Shown here in pieces: positions 1 through 7,348 of a stretch of 49,440 nt of DNA. Position 1 is the stretch's first letter; every line of letters starts with the position of its first letter. The translations under genes were made by a program, and so were the position numbers. This DNA is from Betaproteobacteria bacterium (GTDB taxonomy: Bacteria > Pseudomonadota > Gammaproteobacteria > Burkholderiales > Burkholderiaceae_D), in NCBI GenBank assembly GCA_025356395.1, contig JANXTA010000023.1, positions 1 through 49,440 of the forward strand, in the 5' to 3' direction. Under the pieces are notes generated by a model. It worked only from the letters and a program-made list of their open reading frames with translations, was not told where the DNA came from and ran no database searches.

Positions 1-518
1 ACCGGCAGCAGGGCGTCGTGTCCGATCGTCGCCGAAGGGACGCGTCGATCGAGTCGCCCCGGGACCTGGGGATGCGCATGGCACAGCATGAAGTCGACGC
101 GCTGCTCGAGCATGCTGTCCTCGCAGCGCTGCAGCACGTCCGACATCAGCTCGATCGGCGTCGACGCGACGCGCGCCTCGAGGCTGCGCAACCACGATGG
201 GACGAAGGTCAGCGACAACGCATGGGTCGCGGCGAAGTGCAACGTCGCGGCCCGCGCGTCCTCGACCGCACGCGCATCGCCGGGCAGGCGAGCGATGCGA
301 GCGAGCTGGTCGCGCGCGACGTTGACGAACCAGGAGCCGGCATCGGTCAGCACGATCGGCTGCACGGCGCGATCGACCAGCGCGACGCCGAGCCACGCCT
401 CGAGCGACTTGATGCGACGGCTGAAGGCCGGCTGCGTCATGTGCCGCGTTTCGGCTGCGCGCGAAAAGTTGCCGGTGGAGGAGAGCGCGAGAAAGTCTTC
501 GAACCAGGACAGATTCAT
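1..518 (-). CDS. LysR-family transcriptional regulator (C-terminus outside window)
   Basis: Reading leftwards from an ATG at 518, the first ~65 residues form the LysR winged helix-turn-helix (starting MNLSWFEDFLALSSTGNFSRAA, with TQPAFSRRIKSLE as recognition helix). The first part of the ligand-binding domain follows and the gene runs off the window edge. An in-frame ATG further upstream at 557 is cut off by a stop two codons later, so 518 is the start. It diverges from the D-tartrate dehydratase gene with a LysR-type palindrome between them. The classic LysR arrangement suggests that it controls that gene in response to tartrate or a related acid; the effector is inference. Confidence 0.88.
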   Translation of the reverse strand, partial: MNLSWFEDFLALSSTGNFSRAAETRHMTQPAFSRRIKSLEAWLGVALVDRAVQPIVLTDAGSWFVNVARDQLARIARLPGDARAVEDARAATLHFAATHALSLTFVPSWLRSLEARVASTPIELMSDVLQRCEDSMLEQRVDFMLCHAHPQVPGRLDRRVPSATIGHDALLP

Positions 519-540
519 CGGGTCGATCAGGAAGATGCGG

Positions 541-559
541 TGATGCCGTCACGGCATCA
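541..559. promoter_or_regulatory. Perfect 19-bp palindrome, probable LysR operator
   Basis: TGATGCCGTCACGGCATCA has 9-bp arms that match perfectly around one central base. It contains the LysR box T-N11-A (T at 544, A at 556). It lies 22 bp from the lysR start and 85 bp from the tarD start, in the divergent gap. This is where a LysR recognition site is expected; binding is not shown. Confidence 0.75.
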
Positions 560-644
560 CGGCCCGACAAAGCGGCATTGGACGTTGGGTGCGGTGAGCA
601 ACATCATACGACCCGTCCCGAACCAACGAATCCGCAACAACCCC

Positions 645-1811
645 ATGAGAATCGTCGAAATCCGCGAGATCACCAAGCCCATCAAGTCCAACATCCGCAA
701 CGCCTACATCGACTTCTCCAAGATGACGCTGAGCCTCGTCGCGGTGGTCACCGACGTGGTCCGCGACGGCAAGCCGGTGATCGGCTACGGCTTCAACTCG
801 AACGGCCGCTACGGCCAGGGCGCGCTGATGCGCGAGCGCTTCATCCCGCGCCTGCTCGAAGCCGATCCGACGACTTATGTCGATGAAAACGGCGAGAACC
901 TCGACGCCCACAAGGCGTGGGCCGCGATGATGATCAACGAGAAGCCGGGCGGTCACGGCGAACGCTCGGTGGCGGTCGGCACGATCGACATGGCCGTGTG
1001 GGACGCGATCGCGAAGATCGCCGGCAAGCCCCTGTTCCAGCTGCTGGCCGAGCGCTACGGCAACGCCACGCCGGACCGCAAGGTGTTCGTGTACGCGGCC
1101 GGCGGCTACTACTGGCCGGGCCAGGGCATCGAGGGCCTGACACGCGAGATGCAGACCTACCTCGATCGTGGCTATTCGGTGGTCAAGAAGAAGATCGGGG
1201 GCGCCTCGATCGACGAGGACCGCGAGCGTATCGAGGCCGTGCTGAAGCTGCTCGGTCCGGGCCAGCGGCTCGCGGTCGATGCCAACGGCCGCTTCGATCT
1301 TCCGACCGCGATCGCGTACGCGAAGATGCTGTCCGACTACGACCTGTTCTGGTACGAGGAGATCGGCGACCCTCTCGACTTCGCGTTGCAGGCCGAGATG
1401 GCGAATCACTACGAGAAACCGATGGCGACGGGCGAGAATCTCTTCTCGATGCAGGACGCGCGCAATCTGATCCGCTACGGCGGCATGCGCGCCGACCGCG
1501 ACTGGCTGCAGTTCGACTGCGCGCTGAGCTACGGCCTGGTCGAGTACCTGCGCACGCTGGACATGCTGAAGGAACATGGCTGGTCGCCGTCGCGCTGCAT
1601 CCCGCACGGCGGGCACCAGATGTCGTTGGCGATCGCCGCGGGCCTCGGCCTCGGCGGCAACGAGTCCTACCCCAACCTGTTCCAACCCTACGGCGGCTTC
1701 CCGGACGGCGTACAGGTCGTGGACAGCTACGTCACGTTGCCCGAATTGCCCGGCATCGGCTTTGAAGGCAAGGCCGACCTCTATGCCGAGATGAAGGCGC
1801 TCGCTGCATGA
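645..1811 (+). CDS. tarD: D(-)-tartrate dehydratase, enolase superfamily
   Basis: A 388-residue mandelate racemase/muconate lactonizing-type enzyme. It matches the Bradyrhizobium D-tartrate dehydratase in length and in the order of active-site elements: a KKK stretch at 181-183 (family KxK), metal ligands D212, E238 and E264 (in VDANG, YEE and TGEN), and His321 in CIPHGG. The known reaction is dehydration of D-tartrate to oxaloacetate with Mg2+ in the cytoplasm. The open frame extends far upstream, but the ATG at 645 gives the family N-terminus (MRIVEIREI). It is followed at once by an MFS transporter gene and preceded by a divergent LysR regulator, which fits an inducible acid-catabolism unit. 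Other acid-sugar dehydratases are possible but less likely. Confidence 0.88.
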   Translation: MRIVEIREITKPIKSNIRNAYIDFSKMTLSLVAVVTDVVRDGKPVIGYGFNSNGRYGQGALMRERFIPRLLEADPTTYVDENGENLDAHKAWAAMMINEKPGGHGERSVAVGTIDMAVWDAIAKIAGKPLFQLLAERYGNATPDRKVFVYAAGGYYWPGQGIEGLTREMQTYLDRGYSVVKKKIGGASIDEDRERIEAVLKLLGPGQRLAVDANGRFDLPTAIAYAKMLSDYDLFWYEEIGDPLDFALQAEMANHYEKPMATGENLFSMQDARNLIRYGGMRADRDWLQFDCALSYGLVEYLRTLDMLKEHGWSPSRCIPHGGHQMSLAIAAGLGLGGNESYPNLFQPYGGFPDGVQVVDSYVTLPELPGIGFEGKADLYAEMKALAA

Positions 1812-1872
1812 GGACGCCATCGTAGACGGCACCACGACGAGTGCTCGCGCGCGACAGCGCGCCACGCGGCTC

Positions 1873-2958
1873 GTGTTCCTGGTGACCGGCGCGGCGATGT
1901 CGTCGTGGGCGCCGCTCGTGCCGTTCGCCAAGATGCGCGTCGGTCTCGACGACAGCAGCCTCGGCCTCGTGCTGCTGTGCTTCGGCTGCGGCTCCCTGAT
2001 CACGATGCCGCTGGCCGGGCGCGTCGTGGCCAGCCATGGCGGTCGCCTCGTGATCCTGTCTTCGGCCACCCTCGCGCTCGCGATGCTGCCGATGCTCGCC
2101 CTCGCCTCGAACACGCTGATGCTGGCTTCCGCGCTGCTGCTGTTCGGCGCCGGACTCGGCGCACTCGACGTGTCGATGAACCTGCAGGCGATCGTCGTCG
2201 AGCGTGATGCCGGTTACTCGATGATGTCCGGCTTCCACGCGCTCTTCAGCCTCGGCAGCATCGTGGGCGCGCTGTCGATGTCGACCATGCTGTCGCTGGG
2301 ACTGCCACCGGTCGCGGCGACCCTCGTGATTTCCGCCGCACTCGCCTGCGCCTGCATGGCGAGCGCGCCGCGGCTTCTGTCGAACCGCTCGTCGGAACCC
2401 GGACCGATGTTCGGCATCCCGCGCGGCATCGTGCTGCTGATCGGCGCGCTCTGCTGTGCCTGCTTCCTGATCGAAGGCGCGGTGCTCGACTGGAGCGCGA
2501 TCTTCCTGTCGTCGACCCGCGGACTGGACGTGGCGCGCGCGGGCCTCGGCTATGCCGCGTTCTCGGTCGCGATGGTGATCGGCCGCCTCACCGGCGATCG
2601 CGTCGTCTCGCGCTTCGGCCCGCGGTCGACACTGACATCGGGTGCGCTGTGCGCCGCGCTTGGCCTCGCCGTCGTCGCGCTGGTTCCCGACTGGCGCGTC
2701 ACGGTGATCGGCTTCATGGTCGTCGGCATCGGCTGCGCGAACATCGTGCCCATCCTCTTCACCGCAGCGGGTCGCCAGACCGGGATGCCTGAGAGCCTCG
2801 CGTTGCCCGCGGTGACGACGCTCGGTTATGTGGGCCTGCTGGCCGGTCCTGCCGGCGTCGGCTTGGTGGCCGGACAGACCAGCCTGGCCCTCGCGTTCAC
2901 TGGGCTCGCCGGACTGATGCTGCTGAGCGCGGTACTGGGACGGCGCTTGCCGGCATGA
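1873..2958 (+). CDS. MFS transporter (YbjJ-like), possible tartrate permease
   Basis: Hydrophobic protein of at least 361 residues with about 11-12 membrane segments. It has MFS-like loop motifs such as GRVVASHGGR after segment 2 and a GRLTGDRVVSRFG repeat at the half-way point. The first usual start codon in frame is GTG at 1873, which leaves a very short N-terminus. The coding look continues upstream (TSARARQRATRL) with no ATG, GTG or TTG. An ATG at 1808, overlapping the tarD stop as ATGA, is in another frame and meets TAG after five codons. The true start is therefore uncertain, or a small indel has damaged it. Placement after tarD suggests D-tartrate uptake; this is inference. Confidence 0.8.
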   Translation: MFLVTGAAMSSWAPLVPFAKMRVGLDDSSLGLVLLCFGCGSLITMPLAGRVVASHGGRLVILSSATLALAMLPMLALASNTLMLASALLLFGAGLGALDVSMNLQAIVVERDAGYSMMSGFHALFSLGSIVGALSMSTMLSLGLPPVAATLVISAALACACMASAPRLLSNRSSEPGPMFGIPRGIVLLIGALCCACFLIEGAVLDWSAIFLSSTRGLDVARAGLGYAAFSVAMVIGRLTGDRVVSRFGPRSTLTSGALCAALGLAVVALVPDWRVTVIGFMVVGIGCANIVPILFTAAGRQTGMPESLALPAVTTLGYVGLLAGPAGVGLVAGQTSLALAFTGLAGLMLLSAVLGRRLPA

Positions 2959-3001
2959 ATCGGCTAACCTCGTCCGGTCCAAATTTTCTCCGGGAGCCTG
3001 C

Positions 3002-3841
3002 GTGAAACGGACCGTGCAAGGGCTGCTGCTGTTGTTGGCCTTGCTGTCGATCGCCGCCGATGCGGCGGACCGGCCCAACCCCATCACCCGGCTCGAGTGG
3101 CAGTACGGACCCCAGACCGCCAAGCTCGGCGACCAGGCGCAGATCGTCGTTCCCGAGGGCTTTGCCTACCTGTCCGCGGCCGAAACGAAGAAGTTTATGG
3201 AGCTCAACGAGAACACGTCGAGCGAAGGCGAGTACCTCGTCGCGCCGCAGAACCTGCAGTGGTTCACGATCTTCCGCTTCGATCCGGTGGGCTTCGTGAA
3301 GGACGACGACACCATCGACGCGGCTGCCTTGCTCAAGTCAATCAGCGACTCGCAAACCGCCGGTAACCAGGAGCGCAAGAACCGCGGATGGACGACGCTG
3401 ACGATCAAGGGGTGGCGCTTCCCGCCTCGCTACGACCGCCAGTCCAACCTGCTCGAGTGGGCCGTCTCGGCAAAGGACGATGCGTCGAACACCGACATCG
3501 TCAACTACAACACGCGGCTGCTCGGTCGTACCGGCGTCATGGAAGTGACCTTGCTGACGGAGCCCGAGGCACTCGACGGCTCCGTGCGTTCGCTGAAGGA
3601 CCTGCTCAAGGGCTACAGCTTTACGTCGGGCGAGAAGTACGCCGAATTCAAGAGCGGCGACCACGTCGCGGAGTTCGGCCTCGCCGCGCTGATCGCCGGC
3701 GGCGCGGCCGCGGTCGCCGCGAAGAAGGGCTTCTTTACCGTGGTCCTGGCCTTCCTCGCCGGCGCGGGCAAGTTCATCGTGGCAGCGGTGGTGGGTGCGG
3801 CCGCTTGGGTCGGCTCGCTGTTCAAGAAAAAGAATCGATGA
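3002..3841 (+). CDS. DUF2167 family membrane-anchored protein
   Basis: A 279-residue protein with a GTG start preceded by GGGAG. It has a Sec signal (residues 1-22, ending ADAAD), a soluble periplasmic domain (about 25-220) and a C-terminal hydrophobic glycine/alanine-rich hairpin ending KKKNR. The motif order (LEWQYGP, PEGFAYL, GEYLVAP, GWTTL, YDRQSNLLEWA, NYNTRLLGRTGVM) is that of the DUF2167 family, whose function is unknown. Its stop overlaps the next start (ATGA), so the next two membrane proteins are probably made with it. Confidence 0.85.
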   Translation: MKRTVQGLLLLLALLSIAADAADRPNPITRLEWQYGPQTAKLGDQAQIVVPEGFAYLSAAETKKFMELNENTSSEGEYLVAPQNLQWFTIFRFDPVGFVKDDDTIDAAALLKSISDSQTAGNQERKNRGWTTLTIKGWRFPPRYDRQSNLLEWAVSAKDDASNTDIVNYNTRLLGRTGVMEVTLLTEPEALDGSVRSLKDLLKGYSFTSGEKYAEFKSGDHVAEFGLAALIAGGAAAVAAKKGFFTVVLAFLAGAGKFIVAAVVGAAAWVGSLFKKKNR

Positions 3842-4560
3842 GCGTGTCGACCGAGGTCCTGATCGTGCTCGGCCTCTACGGCCTCCATCTGTACGACGCG
3901 CTGATCCTGCTGCTGCCGCGCGAGATGATCCTGAGCTGCTCGGCAAGCCGCTATGCGCTGTCGTCGCCCTATCCGTACCTGACGATCCGCGGCAGGATCC
4001 CCTATCTGCCCAATTTGCTGATGCCGCATCGACCGCTGTTCAGGTTGTCGTGGGCACACGAGGCGGGCGCCGGAAGTCAGCCGCTCGAAGAAGCGCAGAG
4101 CTTCGCACGACGATTGCAGCCGTTGGATTCGATGACCTCGATCACGGGCCTGCTCTTGCTGGTGGCATTGCCCGTCCTGGTCCTGACCTTCGGCGTCGGT
4201 CTGTTCTTTCTCTACGGCCTGCTCGCGGCATATGCCTTGATCGTCGCGATGCTGGTCGTGATCCATGCGAAGCGCGGCGTGCTCGGCCTGACGACGCGCG
4301 ATGTCGTGGCGCTTGCCTTCGATGCACTGGCCTGCCCGCCGTTCGCGATCAACCTCGTCCGCAAGCTGGGTTTGCGGCAGCCATCGATGATCGATCCTCT
4401 GGAGGTCGCCGCGACGAAGCTGTCGCGGACCGACGCCGGCATCCTGTGGCGTTCGGTCAAGCGCCGGCTCGACGACGAACTGCTGCAATCGCAAGACGAC
4501 GTCGACGCGACCGCGAAGCTGCGGCGCCTCTACGCGGACCTCGAAGGGAAGATGTCATGA
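3838..4560 (+). CDS. Membrane protein of unknown function
   Basis: A 240-residue protein with no family I can name. An N-terminal hydrophobic segment (about 6-25) is followed by a loop rich in PY and LP motifs and two adjacent membrane segments (about 103-140). A cytoplasmic-looking C-terminal region follows, with charged helices (RRLDDELLQSQDDVDATAKLRR). The start overlaps the upstream DUF2167 stop and its own stop overlaps the J-domain gene start, both as ATGA. The strict coupling suggests that the three proteins act together at the inner membrane; no function can be assigned. Confidence 0.75.
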   Translation: MSVSTEVLIVLGLYGLHLYDALILLLPREMILSCSASRYALSSPYPYLTIRGRIPYLPNLLMPHRPLFRLSWAHEAGAGSQPLEEAQSFARRLQPLDSMTSITGLLLLVALPVLVLTFGVGLFFLYGLLAAYALIVAMLVVIHAKRGVLGLTTRDVVALAFDALACPPFAINLVRKLGLRQPSMIDPLEVAATKLSRTDAGILWRSVKRRLDDELLQSQDDVDATAKLRRLYADLEGKMS

Positions 4561-4931
4561 AGCTCGGCGAGATCGTCGGGCTGCTGGTCATCGCCTGGAT
4601 CGGCTACATGATCGTCAGCTACTTCCTCAATCACTTCCCGGGACGCACCGACGCGTCGGCGATTGCGAATGCAGCACGGTCCTCGCCGAAACGTGCCGAC
4701 GAAACGCTGCAGGAACGCACGGCACCCGAGGACATCTCCCGCACCTGGTTCAGGACCCTGGAGGTGCGCGAGTCGGCGACTCTGGACGAGGTGTCCCTGG
4801 CCTATCGCAGCAAGATCACGCAATACCACCCGGACAAGAGCACGAGTCTGGGACCCGAGCTGCAGCAACTCGCCGAGACCAAGTCGAAGCAGCTTAACGA
4901 AGCGTATGCATACGCCAAGAAGAGCCGCTAG
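4557..4931 (+). CDS. Membrane-anchored J-domain (DnaJ-like) protein
   Basis: 124 residues: one N-terminal membrane segment (about 5-24), a low-complexity linker, and a C-terminal J-domain from about residue 60. The domain holds the QYHPDKS sequence with the HPD tripeptide at about 91-93, followed by a lysine-rich helix IV (KQLNEAYAYAKK). J-domains stimulate ATP hydrolysis by DnaK-type Hsp70; the HPD motif is intact, so that activity is expected. With no zinc or G/F region, this is a class III J-protein, probably recruiting DnaK to the membrane near its operon partners. The start overlaps the preceding stop (ATGA). Confidence 0.85.
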   Translation: MKLGEIVGLLVIAWIGYMIVSYFLNHFPGRTDASAIANAARSSPKRADETLQERTAPEDISRTWFRTLEVRESATLDEVSLAYRSKITQYHPDKSTSLGPELQQLAETKSKQLNEAYAYAKKSR

Positions 4932-4943
4932 CCGGCGAGCCGA

Positions 4944-5610
4944 TTGACCGCCTACGTCCTGATCCTCGCGCTGGGGCTCGCCGCCGGCTGCATCGGCGGC
5001 ATCATCGGCACGGGCTCGTCGATCATCCTGTTGCCGGTCCTGGTCTACACGTTCGGACCCAAGCAGGCCGTGCCGATCATGGCGGTCGCATCGGTTATGG
5101 GCAACTTCGCGCGCGTGCTCGCGTAGCGACGGGAGGTCGACTGGCGCGCGGTCGCCTGGTACGCCATCCCCGGCATGCCGGGGATGGCGCTCGGCGCCCG
5201 TACACTCCTGGCGCTGCCGCCGACCGCGATCGATCTCACGCTCGGCGTCTTCTTCCTCTGCATGATCCCGCTGCGCCACTGGCATGCGGACCGCGGCGTT
5301 CGATTGCGACCGTGGCATCTCGCCATCGCGGGTGCGTTGATCGGTTTCATCACGGGAATCGTGCTGTCGACCGAGGCGGCGAGCTCGATGACGCTGTATA
5401 TCAGCAAGGTCATCACCTTCCAGCAGCTCGGCGCGATGCCGCTGGCCACATTCGCGAAGGGACTGCTGGTCGGCGCGTCGCTGATGGCCGGGACCTACTT
5501 ACGGAGGCAAGGCGGTCGTGCGGCGCATGAGTGCGGATTTCTTTCGCCATGTCCTCGATGCGGTGATGCTGGTCTCGGGACTCTCGCTGATCTGGACCGC
5601 CCTCCGTTGA
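4944..5610 (+). pseudogene. TauE/SafE sulfite-exporter family permease, disrupted three times
   Basis: From the TTG at 4944 the frame encodes a TauE/SafE N-terminus (GCIGGIIGTGSSIILLPVL) until a TAG at 5124-5126. The same frame then continues with recognisable family sequence (EVDWRAVAWYAIPGMPG). Around 5371 the text jumps from TGIVLST to EAASSMTLY; intact relatives carry roughly 20 more residues there, so an in-frame deletion is likely. Near 5500 the frame shifts by one base: the family C-terminus (KAVVRRMSADFFRHVLDAVM) is read in another frame down to the TGA at 5608-5610. Three separate lesions argue for genuine decay rather than a single sequencing error. Confidence 0.85.
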
Positions 5611-5655
5611 CGGGTCGGTGCCGACGATGACGCGTGAACTGCCGTGAGGGAACGC

Positions 5656-5676
5656 GGGACCATAGTCAGTGGTCCC
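5656..5676 (+). other. Hairpin in the leader of the lipoprotein gene
   Basis: Seven-base arms GGGACCA and TGGTCCC match perfectly around a 7-base loop, 17 bases before the lipoprotein start. It could be an mRNA hairpin affecting translation or an operator. No T-run follows, so it is not a standard terminator. Confidence 0.4.
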
Positions 5677-5693
5677 AACTTCCCGGAATATTC

Positions 5694-6137
5694 ATGCGTA
5701 CCTTCGTCAAGATCGCTCCGCTCGCCACACTCGCACTGCTCGCCGCCTGCACCGCGCCGACCGGCAAGCTGCAGACCTCGACCGGCGATACGCAGCCCCA
5801 GCCGGTGGTCGTCAAGGTGCCCATCCAGGTGTCCTCGCCGGGTCTCGAGGCAGGTTGCTGGGTCCAGTTCTATCAAGAGCGCTACTTCGCCGGCGACCCC
5901 GCGACCGTGGTCGGACCGGCCACTATCGAAAGCGCCGACGAAGCCAGCGGCAAGCAACTCAAGCGCGACATCGACAGCTTGGTCACCGGGCCCAAGGCCA
6001 CGCTACGTGTCTACCAGCACGCGATGTTCAAGGATCGGTCGATCACGTTCGGACCCAACAGCCGTGAAGGTGGCCTGATCACGAAGCTCGGCTTCGGCGG
6101 CCGTATCCAGTCGCTGCAACTGGACTGCGCGAGCTGA
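5694..6137 (+). CDS. Lipoprotein with beta/gamma-crystallin-like domain
   Basis: A 147-residue protein with a clear lipoprotein signal: LALLAAC with the lipidated cysteine at residue 19. A short linker follows, then a domain starting CWVQFYQERYFAGD and ending FGGRIQSLQLDC. The pattern of an aromatic-rich opening strand (FYxxxYFxG) and a second repeat-like stretch (RVYQHAMFKDRSITFGP) resembles beta/gamma-crystallin folds. Two cysteines (about 55 and 145) may form a disulfide. The start is the ATG at 5694; a longer reading from 5634 would bury the signal peptide. It is probably an outer-membrane lipoprotein of unknown role. Confidence 0.75.
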   Translation: MRTFVKIAPLATLALLAACTAPTGKLQTSTGDTQPQPVVVKVPIQVSSPGLEAGCWVQFYQERYFAGDPATVVGPATIESADEASGKQLKRDIDSLVTGPKATLRVYQHAMFKDRSITFGPNSREGGLITKLGFGGRIQSLQLDCAS

Positions 6138-6164
6138 TCGCCTGAAAGGCTACGGTCTTGTCGC

Positions 6165-6764
6165 TCAGGGCAGCTGAACGATGAAGGCCCGTAGCCCTTT
6201 GAGGATCATCTCCACCGCGATCGCGATCAGCACCAGGCCCATCAAACGCTCGAAGGCGATCACCACGCGTTCGCCGAGCCGCCGCTGCAGCTTGTCGGCG
6301 AACACCAGTACGACCGCCACCGTGGCGAGCGCGACGCTCAGCGCACCGACCCATTCGAACAGGCGGCCCGGGTCGCGCGACACCAGCAGCAGCACGGTCG
6401 CGAGTGCCGACGGCCCGGCGATCGCGGGGATGGCGAGCGGCACGATGAAGGGCTCGCCGGCGGGGGTGGTCCCGAAGATGCCCTCGGGCACCGGGAACAC
6501 CATGCGCAACGCGATCAGGAAGAGGATCACGCCGCCCCCGATCTGCAGCGACACGTCGGACAGGCCGAGCGCGTCCATGAAGCGGTTGCCGAACACCATG
6601 AACAGCAACAGGATCGCGAACGCGATCAGGCATTCGCGCAGGATCACGAAGGCCTTGCGATGCGGCGGCACGGATCGCAGCGCGCTCACGAAGATCGGGA
6701 TGTTGCCGAGCGGATCGGTGACCAGCAGCAGCAGGATGGTGGCGGAGAGGAAGGTGCTTTCCAT
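6165..6764 (-). CDS. MarC/YhgN family integral membrane protein
   Basis: A 199-residue protein with six predicted membrane segments. It carries the MarC family signatures: TDPLGNIPIF near the N-terminus, GGGVILFLIALRMVF in the third segment, and PLAIPAIAGPSALATVLLL in the second half. It lies in the inner membrane and its transport role is unknown. The old link of MarC to multiple antibiotic resistance was not supported for the E. coli protein. Its start lies 7 bp downstream of the yqiA stop, so the two are likely cotranscribed with mpl. Confidence 0.9.
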   Translation of the reverse strand: MESTFLSATILLLLVTDPLGNIPIFVSALRSVPPHRKAFVILRECLIAFAILLLFMVFGNRFMDALGLSDVSLQIGGGVILFLIALRMVFPVPEGIFGTTPAGEPFIVPLAIPAIAGPSALATVLLLVSRDPGRLFEWVGALSVALATVAVVLVFADKLQRRLGERVVIAFERLMGLVLIAIAVEMILKGLRAFIVQLP

Positions 6765-6771
6765 GGCTGCG

Positions 6772-7338
6772 CTATCCGATCGCGAAGTCGATCACGGCGT
6801 CGATGTGCTCGTCGAAGTCCGACATGCCGTGGTCGCTGCCATCGATGATGCGCTGGTGCGCATACGGATAGCGCGCCGTCATCTCGCGCCAGTCGAGCAG
6901 TTCGTCGCCGGTCGCAGCCACCAGCAGGTAGCGATCGGGACGCGTGATGGGTCCCACCCGCAGTGCCTTCAGTTCGTCGAGGAACTCGGGCTTGATGTCG
7001 ACCGTCTCGTCACTGTGATAGATGGTCTGCGGCCCGAGATGCCGGACCAGGTCACGGTCGGGATGCGTGGCGGGATTGAGCAGCACGACGCGGCAGTCGA
7101 CGCGTTCGGCGATCCACGTCGCGTAGTAGCCGCCGAGCGATGAGCCGACGATCGCCAGCGGCTGCGTGCCCGCCTCCGCGACGACCTGTTCGATCAGTTG
7201 TGCCGCCTCGCGCGGCGACACCGGCAGCTGCGGACAACGAAACACAGGACCGAGCCCGCGTTCTTCCAGCCGCGCTGCGAGCTGCCGCGCCTTGATCGAA
7301 CGCGGCGACGACCGAAAGCCGTGCAGGTAGAGGATCAC
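6772..7338 (-). CDS. yqiA: YqiA-type alpha/beta-hydrolase esterase
   Basis: A 188-residue cytoplasmic esterase. It opens with MILYLHGFRSSPRS (oxyanion region), has the nucleophile elbow GSSLGGYYA (GxSxG), and the likely catalytic Asp and His in ATGDELLD and GSDHGMSDF. Small size and motif order match the UPF0227/YqiA family, which hydrolyses short acyl esters. The gene follows mpl by 10 bp and precedes the marC-family gene by 7 bp on the same strand, forming a three-gene unit. Confidence 0.88.
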   Translation of the reverse strand: MILYLHGFRSSPRSIKARQLAARLEERGLGPVFRCPQLPVSPREAAQLIEQVVAEAGTQPLAIVGSSLGGYYATWIAERVDCRVVLLNPATHPDRDLVRHLGPQTIYHSDETVDIKPEFLDELKALRVGPITRPDRYLLVAATGDELLDWREMTARYPYAHQRIIDGSDHGMSDFDEHIDAVIDFAIG

Positions 7339-7348
7339 GCGCGCTCGT

